A stretch of 64,000 nt of DNA, taken from CAG-632 sp963626805. Lineage in GTDB: Bacteria; Bacillota; Clostridia; Lachnospirales; Lachnospiraceae. The notes under the pieces were generated by a model. The model was not told the DNA's origin. It did no database searches and saw only the letters and a program-made list of their open reading frames with translations. Position numbers and translations under genes: made by a program. The first letter of the stretch is position 1; each line of letters begins with the position of its first letter. Of the stretch, positions 1 to 7,665 are shown one piece after another. The stretch is taken from assembly GCA_963626805.1 (NCBI GenBank), contig CAVFXS010000023.1, positions 1 to 64,000 on the forward strand, given 5' to 3'.

Positions 1-62
<62 letters not shown>

Positions 63-67
63 TTTAT

Positions 68-142
68 GGTGGGTATGGCGCAGTTGGTTAGCGCGCCAGA
101 TTGTGGCTCTGGAGGCCGAGGGTTCGAGTCCCTCTATCCACC
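68..142 (+). tRNA. tRNA-His (GTG)
   Basis: The anticodon loop ATTGTGGC gives GTG. The acceptor strands GTGGGTA (69-75) and TATCCAC (135-141) pair with one G-T. A template-encoded G at 68 faces the discriminator C142, the extra G-1 base pair that histidyl-tRNA synthetase requires. The T-arm has GGTTCGAGTCC. It starts only a few bases after tRNA-Arg and is probably co-transcribed with it. Confidence 0.92.
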
Positions 143-190
143 CTGTAAGGGGCAAAGTTCCAGGATATTCCTGGATATTCACTTACTTAA

Positions 191-262
191 TGGGCTATCG
201 CCAAGCGGTAAGGCACAGGACTTTGACTCCTGCATTCGCTGGTTCGAATCCAGCTAGCCCAG
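191..262 (+). tRNA. tRNA-Gln (TTG)
   Basis: The anticodon loop CTTTGAC gives TTG (glutamine CAA). The acceptor strands TGGGCTA (191-197) and TAGCCCA (255-261) pair fully, including the weak first T-A pair typical of tRNA-Gln. The T-arm has GGTTCGAATCC. It is part of the Arg-His-Gln-Lys cluster. Confidence 0.92.
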
Positions 263-294
263 TTCAGGTTATGCTTGCATGGGAGAAAAAATAT

Positions 295-367
295 GGGATA
301 CTAGCTCAGGTGGTAGAGCACTTGACTTTTAATCAAGTTGTCGGGGGTTCGAATCCCCCGTGTCTCA
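295..367 (+). tRNA. tRNA-Lys (TTT)
   Basis: The anticodon loop CTTTTAA gives TTT (lysine). The acceptor strands GGGATAC (295-301) and GTGTCTC (360-366) pair with two G-T wobbles; the discriminator is A367. The T-arm reads GGTTCGAATCC. It is the last tRNA of the cluster; a Rho-independent terminator follows at 473. Confidence 0.92.
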
Positions 368-472
368 TTTTATGTAAAAACAGGAAAAAGTGAAAGGTAA
401 TCAAGTGGTAGAATGATGCTTGATATTGCCAACTGTTTCTTGATATATTTGCGTCCTTTTTGTTTTCGTACT

Positions 473-494
473 GACGGTTTGACCGTCTTTTTTT
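473..494 (+). terminator. Rho-independent terminator of the tRNA cluster
   Basis: GACGGT (473-478) pairs with ACCGTC (482-487) around a three-base loop, followed by a run of eight T (487-494 region). It is placed about 105 bases after tRNA-Lys and fits the end of the tRNA transcript. Confidence 0.8.
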
Positions 495-627
495 ATGCAA
501 AAATTTAATCGACGGAAGCATGGCATTTTTCCTAAAACAAGATTAATCAGGAATTTATGTCAGAGTTTGAAATGCTGATGGAACAATCCACATAAGCGTT
601 TTTAAGCCTGTTTCAGATTAAAAAGAT

Positions 628-789
628 ATGAATTCACATATTGATAGTAAAAAATGCAAAATAAGCCCATCTGATGATATCACAGAGGATTTTATGAATA
701 GGTTTGATGAGATCCTTGTCAGAATCAAAGAATTTGAAACCAAGATGCAAAGAAAATCTTCACATTTACAGTATAAGGATGGTGATTAA
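628..789 (+). CDS. tiny ORF, 53 aa, unknown, possibly a remnant
   Basis: It starts at an ATG at 628 and ends with TAA at 787-789. The product is charged, with a helical middle (ITEDFMNRFDEILVRIKEF) and two cysteine-poor ends. The base composition is AT-rich compared with the genes downstream. No clear ribosome site precedes it. A second tiny ORF begins three bases after its stop, as in a broken operon or a decayed gene. No function can be given. Confidence 0.25.
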   Translation: MNSHIDSKKCKISPSDDITEDFMNRFDEILVRIKEFETKMQRKSSHLQYKDGD

Positions 790-791
790 GA

Positions 792-911
792 ATGGATCCA
801 CAACAGATTTTAATGCAAATGGTGAACAATTCAAGAATATCCGAAAAAGAATTGCGGGAATCCCTGTTCTTATTTCCGCTCCCATATGTTACAATACCCC
901 TACAGACTTAA
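792..911 (+). CDS. tiny ORF, 39 aa, unknown, possibly a remnant
   Basis: ATG at 792, stop at 909-911. It follows the 53-aa ORF by two bases. The sequence has a short amphipathic start and a hydrophobic Phe/Leu/Pro-rich end (LFLFPLPYVTIPLQT). It ends 20 bases before the start of the alpha-galactosidase gene. It is not recognised and may be chance. Confidence 0.2.
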   Translation: MDPQQILMQMVNNSRISEKELRESLFLFPLPYVTIPLQT

Positions 912-931
912 AATACAAGGAGTATATATAA

Positions 932-3118
932 ATGAGCATACAGTATGAGAAAGAAACCGGCATATTCCATTTGACCACGGCACATTCATCCTATCAGATG
1001 CAGGTGGATTCCTATGGTCATTTGCTGCATTTATATTATGGGAAGCGAACAGTGCAGAGTGCCGGTCATGTTTTGACATATTATGATCGGGGATTTTGCG
1101 GTAATCCGGGAGAGGCAGGCATGGATCGTACCTATTCGCTGGATGTGTTACCACAGGAGTTTCCGACCAGAGGAACCGGAGATTATCGTGCAACAGCATT
1201 GGCGTTGGAGGACGCGGACGGAACGGATGGATGTGATCTTCATTATCAGTCCCATAGAATCTACAATGGGAAATATGTATTGCGGGGGCTGCCGCATGTA
1301 TATGCGAATGAGCAGGAGGCACAGACACTGGAGATCGTTCTGGCAGATACGGTCTTACAGGTGCAGGTGACGCTGCTTTATGCGGTGCTTCCGGAGGTGG
1401 ACTGTATTACGAGAAGTGTGGTAGTTCAGAATCTTGGAGAGCGTCAGGTGATTGTAACCGGAGCGGCATCTGCCTGTCTGGATTTTGTGACCGGAAGCTA
1501 TGATGTGCTGACATTTTATGGACGCCATGCCATGGAACGCAATCTGGAACGGTCGGCAGTCGGACATCATGCGACTGTGATTGGCAGCCGGAGGGGAACG
1601 TCCAGCCATCAGTATAATCCGATGATGATATTGGCGGAGCAGAATGCGACAGAAGAATATGGGAAATGTTATGCGATGTCATTTGTATATAGTGGAGGAT
1701 TTGAAGCCAGTGTTGAAATGGATCAGATCGATCAGACAAGAATGATAATGGGACTGGAATCGGAGGGACTGCGTTACCGGCTCGCAAAGGGGCAGCAATG
1801 GATCATTCCGGAGGTCATTATGAGCTACAGTGATGCAGGACTTGGTTTGCTATCGCAGCAGCTTCACCGATGTATCCGTGACCATGTGTGCCGGGGCGTT
1901 TATCAGCATCAGGTACGCCCGATTCTGATCAATAGCTGGGAGGCCAATTATTTTAATATCCATGCCGAGAATCTGCTGAAACTGGCGAAGGAAGCCGCAG
2001 ATCTGGGAATTGAGATGCTGGTAATGGACGATGGATGGTTTGGTAAACGTGATGATGACAATACCGGACTTGGAGACTGGAGTGTAAATGAGCAGAAGCT
2101 TGGAATGTCACTGCATGAGCTGACAGATCGGGTACATTCATACGGACTGAAGTTTGGAATCTGGTTTGAGCCGGAGATGGTCAGTGAGGACAGTGATTTA
2201 TATCGGGAACATCCGGATTATGCAATGCAGATTCCGGGCAGGCAGCCGGTCCGCGGACGGAATCAGTTGATCCTTGATTTCTCAAGGGAAGAAGTGGCCG
2301 ATGCGATTTATGAGCAGGTGAAGCAGGTGCTTGACCGGAACCGGATCGAGTATCTGAAATGGGATATGAACCGTAGCATCTGCAACGTGTATTCGCATAG
2401 TCAGAGAATATCCGGCGAGGTGCTATATGATTATATGCTGGGGGTATATCGGTTCCTGGAGCGGCTGCATGAGGAATATCCGGAACTGTTGATCGAAGGC
2501 TGCAGTGGCGGCGGTGGCCGGTTCGATGCCGGGATGCTATATTATACACCGCAGATCTGGTGCAGTGACAATACCGATGCGATCAATCGTACCCGGATCC
2601 AGTACGGGACCTCCTTTGGATATCCGATATCTGCAGTGGGCTCGCACGTTTCTGCGGTTCCGAACCACCAGACAGGACGTAGGACATCTATGCGGACGCG
2701 GGCGACGGTAGCAATGGCAGGTAGCTTTGGATATGAATTCGACCTGACGAAGCTGGATAAGGAAGAGAAAGAGCAGATCCGAAAGGACATTCAGACTTAT
2801 AAGAACTATGCACCCCTGATCGCAAATGGTGATTATTACCGCCTGAGCGATCCATACAGAGATGAAGTATATGCATGGAGCTTTGTTTCCGGACAGAAGG
2901 AAGAGTGTCTTTTGAGTACGGTACAGCTCCGGATAGAAGGAAATATGAAGCCGCTTTATGTGCGGTTGCGAGGTCTGCAGGAACATGCAGAGTACAGGAA
3001 TACAGAGACCGGCGAGATTTATTCGGCGGATGTATTAATGGAGATTGGGTATCCGATACCATACGTTATGGAGGAATATCACAGTGAACAGATACATTTA
3101 GCACTGGTGCAGGCATGA
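932..3118 (+). CDS. alpha-galactosidase, glycoside hydrolase family 36
   Basis: This 728-aa enzyme hydrolyses terminal alpha-1,6-galactose from melibiose, raffinose and similar plant oligosaccharides. The order of motifs is that of GH36: an N-terminal beta-sandwich, then the barrel with WEANYFNIHAENLL near 334, MDDGWFG, WFEPEMVSEDSDLY, the nucleophile Asp478 in LKWDMNRS, EGCSGGGGRFDAG, and the acid/base region CSDNTDA with Asp546. The length matches bacterial GH36 enzymes (about 720-740 aa). There is no signal peptide, so it acts in the cytoplasm on imported sugar. ATG at 932 is preceded by AAGGAG. No sugar transporter is adjacent; the nearest sugar ABC importer in the window is 48 kb away. 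Confidence 0.95.
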   Translation: MSIQYEKETGIFHLTTAHSSYQMQVDSYGHLLHLYYGKRTVQSAGHVLTYYDRGFCGNPGEAGMDRTYSLDVLPQEFPTRGTGDYRATALALEDADGTDGCDLHYQSHRIYNGKYVLRGLPHVYANEQEAQTLEIVLADTVLQVQVTLLYAVLPEVDCITRSVVVQNLGERQVIVTGAASACLDFVTGSYDVLTFYGRHAMERNLERSAVGHHATVIGSRRGTSSHQYNPMMILAEQNATEEYGKCYAMSFVYSGGFEASVEMDQIDQTRMIMGLESEGLRYRLAKGQQWIIPEVIMSYSDAGLGLLSQQLHRCIRDHVCRGVYQHQVRPILINSWEANYFNIHAENLLKLAKEAADLGIEMLVMDDGWFGKRDDDNTGLGDWSVNEQKLGMSLHELTDRVHSYGLKFGIWFEPEMVSEDSDLYREHPDYAMQIPGRQPVRGRNQLILDFSREEVADAIYEQVKQVLDRNRIEYLKWDMNRSICNVYSHSQRISGEVLYDYMLGVYRFLERLHEEYPELLIEGCSGGGGRFDAGMLYYTPQIWCSDNTDAINRTRIQYGTSFGYPISAVGSHVSAVPNHQTGRRTSMRTRATVAMAGSFGYEFDLTKLDKEEKEQIRKDIQTYKNYAPLIANGDYYRLSDPYRDEVYAWSFVSGQKEECLLSTVQLRIEGNMKPLYVRLRGLQEHAEYRNTETGEIYSADVLMEIGYPIPYVMEEYHSEQIHLALVQA

Positions 3119-3133
3119 AAGGAGACAGGAACG

Positions 3134-3307
3134 ATGGAAACCTGGTATTATGAAGTAGTATCAATTGATGGAGATTATGCGAATCTGAAACGGACAGATA
3201 TTGAAACAGAGGATGTGAAGCTGGTTGCGCGGGCATTGTTACCGGCAGAAGTGCAGGAGGGTAGCCAGTTGAAATATGAATGTTTGCAGTATGAGATGAT
3301 AGAATAA
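3134..3307 (+). CDS. DUF3006-like small protein (57 aa)
   Basis: ATG at 3134 is preceded by AAGGAGACAGG, and the stop is TAA at 3305-3307. The product follows the pattern of DUF3006: a hydrophobic strand with the turn SIDGDYANLKR, a middle strand, then LLPAEVQEGSQLKYE, where the family has LLP-x-V-x-EGD-x-L. It starts 15 bases after the alpha-galactosidase stop and ends 10 bases before the rhomboid gene, so it is probably co-transcribed with both. The family function is unknown; some members accompany secreted metallo-beta-lactamase-like proteins. Confidence 0.7.
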   Translation: METWYYEVVSIDGDYANLKRTDIETEDVKLVARALLPAEVQEGSQLKYECLQYEMIE

Positions 3308-3317
3308 GGAGCCATCC

Positions 3318-3887
3318 ATGAAACATAAATTAAGAATCACATTCAATTCCCCGGTTGTCTTAAGCTTCGTGGCAATCTGTTTCGCTGTCACACTGGCCGG
3401 AGTCCTGACGCAGGGGAGAATCACAGAGCTGTTATTTATGACCTATCACTCGTCTCTTCGGAATCCGCTTACATACCTGCGACTGATCACGCATGTATTC
3501 GGACACAGCGGCTGGGAGCATTTTCTCGGAAACGCAATGTATCTTCTGATTCTGGGACCGATGCTGGAGGAGAAATACGGATCGAAGACACTGCTGGAGG
3601 TAATAGGTATCACAGCACTGGCGACCGGGTTGATCAATTACATATTTTTCTGGAATATTGCACTCTGCGGCGCAAGCGGTGTTGTATTTGCGTTTATCCT
3701 GCTGGCATCTTTTACGGAGTTTAAGCAGGGAGAAATCCCGATTACATTTATTCTGGTTGCCGTGATCTTTATCGGGCAGCAGGTCTATGATTGCTTCGCA
3801 GTGAAGGACAATATCTCCAATATGGCACACATTGTCGGCGGAATTGTCGGAGGTGCGACAGGATATATCTTGAATCGCAAGTCATAA
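3318..3887 (+). CDS. rhomboid family intramembrane serine protease
   Basis: The 189-aa protein has about six hydrophobic segments. The family signature is complete: HFLGNAMYL (HxxxN) in the second helix, GASG with catalytic Ser120, and NMAHIVGGIVG with catalytic His171 in the last helix. Rhomboids cut transmembrane substrates within the bilayer; the substrate here is unknown. ATG at 3318 is preceded by AAGGAG (3306-3311). At 189 aa it is the minimal bacterial six-helix form without extra cytoplasmic domains. It lies between the DUF3006-like and GNAT genes, all in one direction. Confidence 0.92.
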   Translation: MKHKLRITFNSPVVLSFVAICFAVTLAGVLTQGRITELLFMTYHSSLRNPLTYLRLITHVFGHSGWEHFLGNAMYLLILGPMLEEKYGSKTLLEVIGITALATGLINYIFFWNIALCGASGVVFAFILLASFTEFKQGEIPITFILVAVIFIGQQVYDCFAVKDNISNMAHIVGGIVGGATGYILNRKS

Positions 3888-3952
3888 AAATCATGAAACC
3901 TGGAATGAAACAGAGAACAGTGAACACAAGAAAGTACAAAAGGAGTTATAAA

Positions 3953-4468
3953 ATGAACCAACAGGAATTAGATACTCGATTTGAATTCAGAACAATTAAA
4001 CCGGAGGAGATCGAACAGGCTATTACGATTGAGCAGATCTGTTTCCCACCGAATGAGGCCTGCTCGCCGGCATCCATGCGGGCAAGAGTGAAGGTGGCGG
4101 CAGATTTATTTCTGATAGCGATAGACAGAGAAACCGGGAAGATCGCAGGATTTTTTAACGGAATCGCAACGAATGAAGAGAAGTTCCGGGATGAGTTTTT
4201 CACGGATGCAGGACTGCATGATCCGGATGGAAAGGTAGTTATGCTGCTCGGTCTGGATGTGTTGCCGGAGTACCGCAGACAGGGACTGGCGACCCGGATC
4301 GTATCGGAATATGCCCGCCGTGAGAAAGCAAACGGGAGGAAGCTGCTGCTCCTGACCTGCCTGGAGGGCAAGGTTAAAATGTATGAGGGCATGGACTATG
4401 AGAATCATGGCCTGGCGAACTCGACCTGGGGCGGCGAGGAATGGTATGAGATGGGATATCAGCTGTAA
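3953..4468 (+). CDS. GNAT family N-acetyltransferase
   Basis: The 171-aa protein has the GNAT acetyl-CoA-binding core: VVMLLGLDVLPEYRRQGLAT near residue 100, where Q/RxxGxG/A (RRQGLA) is motif A. An acceptor-side segment around EQICFPPNEACSPASM precedes it. ATG at 3953 is chosen because AAAGGAG lies at 3939-3945; the longer open frame upstream overlaps the rhomboid gene and lacks a ribosome site. The acetyl acceptor cannot be told from the sequence. Confidence 0.88.
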   Translation: MNQQELDTRFEFRTIKPEEIEQAITIEQICFPPNEACSPASMRARVKVAADLFLIAIDRETGKIAGFFNGIATNEEKFRDEFFTDAGLHDPDGKVVMLLGLDVLPEYRRQGLATRIVSEYARREKANGRKLLLLTCLEGKVKMYEGMDYENHGLANSTWGGEEWYEMGYQL

Positions 4469-4482
4469 GCGGGGAATATGAG

Positions 4483-4971
4483 ATGCAGATTTTAGTAGAT
4501 GCGGATGCGTGTCCGGTAACAAGAATTGTAGAAAAGATTGCAAGGCAGCAGGGGATTCCCTGTGTGTTGCTCTGCGATACCAATCATGTGTTACAGTCGG
4601 ATTATTCGGAGATCAAAGTGATCGGTGCAGGTGCCGATGCCGTAGACTATGCATTGATCAATGTATGCCGGAAAGGTGATGTGGTGGTGACACAGGATTA
4701 TGGCGTGGCAGCGATGGCACTTGGCAAGGGTGCATATGCGATTCACCAGAGCGGAAGATGGTATACCAATGATAACATTGACCAGATGCTGATGGAACGA
4801 CATTTCGCCAAGAAGGTGCGAATGGGGAAGGGAAAACACCATCTGAAAGGCCCGGCGAAGCGGACACCGGAGGATGATGTGCGGTTCGAGGCATCGCTGC
4901 TACGGTTACTGGATCAGGCTCGGACTATAGCCGGAAAGGACTTGTCACATGAAGGAACAGATCGTACGTAA
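4483..4971 (+). CDS. UPF0178 family protein (YaiI/YqxD)
   Basis: This 162-aa protein belongs to the DUF188 family, whose fold is PIN/NYN nuclease-like and whose cellular role is not established. The conserved blocks are present: ILVDADACPV at the start, VVTQDYGVAAMAL in the middle with the conserved Asp, and KGPAKRTPEDDVRFEASL at the end. The acidic residues near Asp6-Asp8 and in TQD would be the metal-binding set. It starts 14 bases after the GNAT stop, so the two are likely co-transcribed. Confidence 0.9.
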   Translation: MQILVDADACPVTRIVEKIARQQGIPCVLLCDTNHVLQSDYSEIKVIGAGADAVDYALINVCRKGDVVVTQDYGVAAMALGKGAYAIHQSGRWYTNDNIDQMLMERHFAKKVRMGKGKHHLKGPAKRTPEDDVRFEASLLRLLDQARTIAGKDLSHEGTDRT

Positions 4972-4991
4972 AAGAACGAAGGTCAGATATT

Positions 4992-5567
4992 ATGGAATGG
5001 GAATTACAATTTTTGAATTGGATACAGATGCTGCATAACCCGGTGCTGGATGCTATATTGGTGTTTTTTACAACGATTGGAAATGCAGGTGTGATCTGGA
5101 TCTTGCTTGGAGTAGTGCTGCTGATCATACCGAAAACAAGAAAAAGTGGACTTGTGGTGCTACTGGCAATCCTGATTGACGTGGTTCTTTGTAATGGGAT
5201 TTTGAAACATTTATTTGCACGGATCCGACCGTGTGATGTGAATACGGCAGTTTCACTGCTGATTGCGAGACCGGATGATTATTCGTTTCCATCCGGACAC
5301 ACGGCGGTGGCATTTGCAGCGGTAACTGTATGCAGGCTTGTTGGAAAAAAGCGACTCTGGATACCGGCACTGATACTGGCGTGTGTGATCGCATTTTCAC
5401 GAATGTATCTGTATGTACACTATCCGACCGATATTCTGGGAGGAATCGCAGTCGGAGTTATATCCGGCATCTTAGCCTGGTTGATCGGAAGACGCTTCCT
5501 TCTTCCGGCGGATCAGAAACATGGCAAGAGAAGAACCGATGATGATCACATATCCGAGGATGCTTAA
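4992..5567 (+). CDS. PAP2 superfamily membrane phosphatase
   Basis: The 191-aa membrane protein has the three-part phosphatase signature: KHLFARIRPC (KxxxxxxRP), PSGHTAVAFA (PSGH) and SRMYLYVHYPTDILGG (SRxxxxxHxxxD). Such enzymes dephosphorylate phosphatidate, undecaprenyl pyrophosphate or related lipid phosphates at the outer face of the membrane. Five or six hydrophobic helices are visible. Its last 96 bases overlap in opposite direction with the 3' end of the EamA gene, so its basic, acidic C-terminal tail is encoded antisense to the transporter. Confidence 0.9.
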   Translation: MEWELQFLNWIQMLHNPVLDAILVFFTTIGNAGVIWILLGVVLLIIPKTRKSGLVVLLAILIDVVLCNGILKHLFARIRPCDVNTAVSLLIARPDDYSFPSGHTAVAFAAVTVCRLVGKKRLWIPALILACVIAFSRMYLYVHYPTDILGGIAVGVISGILAWLIGRRFLLPADQKHGKRRTDDDHISEDA

Positions 5568-6350
5568 GAAAACAGGAACCTCCTGTAAAACCAGGATTCC
5601 CATGAGCGAGGAAAAGACGATCTGCATATAATCGAAGATGGAAATGTCTTTGGCCGGAGCATGGGTATAGGCAGCAGTGATGGAGAACTGACCGCCGGAT
5701 GCTGCAAGACCGGCAAGCATCAGAAACAGGAACTGCTGACCGCTCATTGGGGTAAAATCAAAGATTAAAAATGGCAGGGTGACAATGGTGGAGAACAGGG
5801 AAAAGACGAATACGATTACCGGTCCCTTGACACCGTGGCCACCCAGCACCCGAACCATGGTATAGGCGATTCCGGCACCGATACCACCCAGAAGTCCGAT
5901 CAGGGCGGGGAAGGTCACCATGGAATCAAATCCGGGACGGAGAATAAATAAGGTACCGATAAAGGCAAAGATCACACAGACTGCCTGATACGGTGCCACT
6001 TTTTCTTTTAAAATAAAGTAAGAGGCAATGATGGCGAAAAACGGTGACATCTTATTCAGCATATTGGCATCTGCAATGTGCAGATGGTCAATAGCATAAA
6101 AGTTACAGATCAGACCGACTGTTCCACAGAAGGCCCTCAGAAATAAGAAGATCCAGTCTCCCTTGGGAACCTTAACCGGAATCCGGTTCTTACATAAAAT
6201 AAACCCGGCGAAAAAGAGTGCTACAATGTTCCGGAAGAAAGCCTTCTCCATCGAAGGCAGATCACCGGCCAGCTTTACGAAAAGACTCATCAACGCAAAG
6301 AAGAATGCAGCCATTAATATAAATAAAATTCCTTTGTTCCGTTCACTCAT
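5472..6350 (-). CDS. EamA/DMT family transporter
   Basis: The 292-aa protein shows ten hydrophobic segments arranged as two EamA repeats, as in drug/metabolite exporters. The start is placed at the ATG at 6350 (MSERNKGILFILMAAFF) because AAGGAGCG precedes it; an open frame extends further upstream but has no ribosome site. Features of the family include the first-helix pattern FALMSLFVKLAG and the mid-protein VIFAFIGTLFILRPGF. The substrate is unknown. The gene is convergent with, and overlaps by 96 bases, the PAP2 gene. Confidence 0.9.
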   Translation of the reverse strand: MSERNKGILFILMAAFFFALMSLFVKLAGDLPSMEKAFFRNIVALFFAGFILCKNRIPVKVPKGDWIFLFLRAFCGTVGLICNFYAIDHLHIADANMLNKMSPFFAIIASYFILKEKVAPYQAVCVIFAFIGTLFILRPGFDSMVTFPALIGLLGGIGAGIAYTMVRVLGGHGVKGPVIVFVFSLFSTIVTLPFLIFDFTPMSGQQFLFLMLAGLAASGGQFSITAAYTHAPAKDISIFDYMQIVFSSLMGILVLQEVPVFLSILGYVIIIGSSLAMFLIRRKKEASSDQPG

Positions 6351-6572
6351 AGTCAGACGCTCCTTATATTGAAACCTTAGAAGTATTGTAATCATTGATT
6401 GCGAATTAACCTTACACATTTCTGGAGGAAATGTCAAGAAAACGCAGATGCCTTGTGGTAGAGAAAAGCCTGTGATAAAATGAGCTTGCAATGGGATGGG
6501 CAGACAGTATGATGACATGATCGAGGAGATAGAAACAGTAGTAAGTAGTGGAAGGAACGAGGAGAATCGAAA

Positions 6573-7541
6573 GTGATAAGGAAATGTATCAGAAAAGGAT
6601 CAATGATTAAAGGGCAAATCGAAAGAAGGATAACCGAACAAAGAATAACAGGGAAGAGGATACTGGGGGTAACAGTTGCACTGGCATTAATGTTAGGATT
6701 GACTGCCTGCGGTGACAAGAGTGAGAATGCAGACGCAGGCACATCAGAAATGATCACAACAGAGACTGTCACAACGGAAGTCACGACGAAGACGACGACA
6801 GAAGTTACAACAGAAGCGGTGACAGAAACCGAGGAGACAACAGAGCTTACCGAGGAGAGTGAGGCTGCATCAGAGCTAACAACCGAGAACGTGGGTATAA
6901 CCGGGAATGGACAGCTGATTGCGATCGATGCCGGACATCAGCAGTATGGCAACAGTGAGCAGGAGCCGGTAGGTCCCGGAGCAACGGAAACCAAAGCAAA
7001 GGTAGCCGGAGGTACCAGAGGTGCAACCAGCGGATTGGCAGAGTATGAGCTGACTCTGCAGGTGGCACTGAAGCTGCAGGCAGAGCTGGAACGCAGGGGA
7101 TATACCGTGCTTATGATCCGGACGACCAATGATGTGGATATCAGCAATGCGGAGCGGGCACAGATGGCCAATGATGCTGGCGCAGCCGCATTTATCCGGA
7201 TTCATGCAAATGGTTCCACAGATACTTCAGTGAATGGTGCGATGACCATCTGCCAGACGGCATCGAATGTGTATAATGGCGGATTATATGAGCAGAGTAA
7301 AGCACTATCGACAGACGTGCTGGACGGGCTGACCGCAGCGACCGGATGCAGACGGGAATATGTATGGGAGACTGACAGCATGAGCGGCATTAACTGGGCA
7401 CAGGTGCCGGTGACAATCGTGGAAATGGGATATATGACGAATCCGGATGAAGATCTTAAGATGGCATCGGATGATTATCAGAACCAGATCGTAGCCGGGA
7501 TTGCAAATGGCATTGATCAGTACTTTGCAACAGGATATTAA
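6573..7541 (+). CDS. N-acetylmuramoyl-L-alanine amidase (Amidase_3), lipoprotein
   Basis: It starts at GTG 6573, eight bases after GAGGAG (6559-6564). A basic N-terminus, hydrophobic stretch and lipobox LTAC with Cys46 mark a lipoprotein. Residues 58-107 form a Thr/Glu-rich linker. The catalytic domain has the Amidase_3 zinc set: His122 in IDAGHQQYG, Glu near 157-159, His211 in IRIHANGS and catalytic Glu284 in VEMGYMTNP. It hydrolyses the amide between N-acetylmuramate and L-alanine in peptidoglycan, for remodelling, division or spore formation. An ATG at 6603 is an alternative start but has no better ribosome site. Confidence 0.92.
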   Translation: MIRKCIRKGSMIKGQIERRITEQRITGKRILGVTVALALMLGLTACGDKSENADAGTSEMITTETVTTEVTTKTTTEVTTEAVTETEETTELTEESEAASELTTENVGITGNGQLIAIDAGHQQYGNSEQEPVGPGATETKAKVAGGTRGATSGLAEYELTLQVALKLQAELERRGYTVLMIRTTNDVDISNAERAQMANDAGAAAFIRIHANGSTDTSVNGAMTICQTASNVYNGGLYEQSKALSTDVLDGLTAATGCRREYVWETDSMSGINWAQVPVTIVEMGYMTNPDEDLKMASDDYQNQIVAGIANGIDQYFATGY

Positions 7542-7554
7542 AGGGAAATGGGTA

Positions 7555-7582
7555 TTGCACCTTAGAACAGGAATGCTATAAT
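7555..7582 (+). promoter_or_regulatory. sigma-A type promoter for the MATE gene
   Basis: TTGCAC (7555-7560) and TATAAT (7577-7582) are separated by 16 bases. The start of transcription would be near 7589, giving a leader of about 75 bases before the ATG at 7666. Confidence 0.7.
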
Positions 7583-7665
7583 CATATCGGAATAAAACGT
7601 ATGGCGTGCTTGGAACAACCAGGACGAAAAGAGAGTAAAGCAGGAAAGGATTCTGGGAAAGTATT

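Larger units (their letters stand above)
368..931. other. 564-base stretch after the tRNA cluster: terminator plus two tiny ORFs, otherwise no recognisable gene
   Basis: It holds a terminator (473-494), a 53-codon ORF (628-789) and a 39-codon ORF (792-911). Neither ORF belongs to a family I recognise. The position just 3' of a tRNA gene is a classical integration site, so the stretch could be the worn-down end of an integrated element, but no integrase, attachment-site duplication or transposase fragment is visible. TACAAT at 890-895 could be the -10 of the alpha-galactosidase gene, although no good -35 is seen. Confidence 0.4.

Noticed and set aside
368..931. Prophage or integrative element at tRNA-Lys
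   Set aside because: No integrase, no duplicated tRNA end and no phage genes are visible.
704..931. 75-aa ORF upstream of the alpha-galactosidase gene
   Set aside because: It overlaps two better-framed small ORFs and ends in the ribosome site of the next gene.
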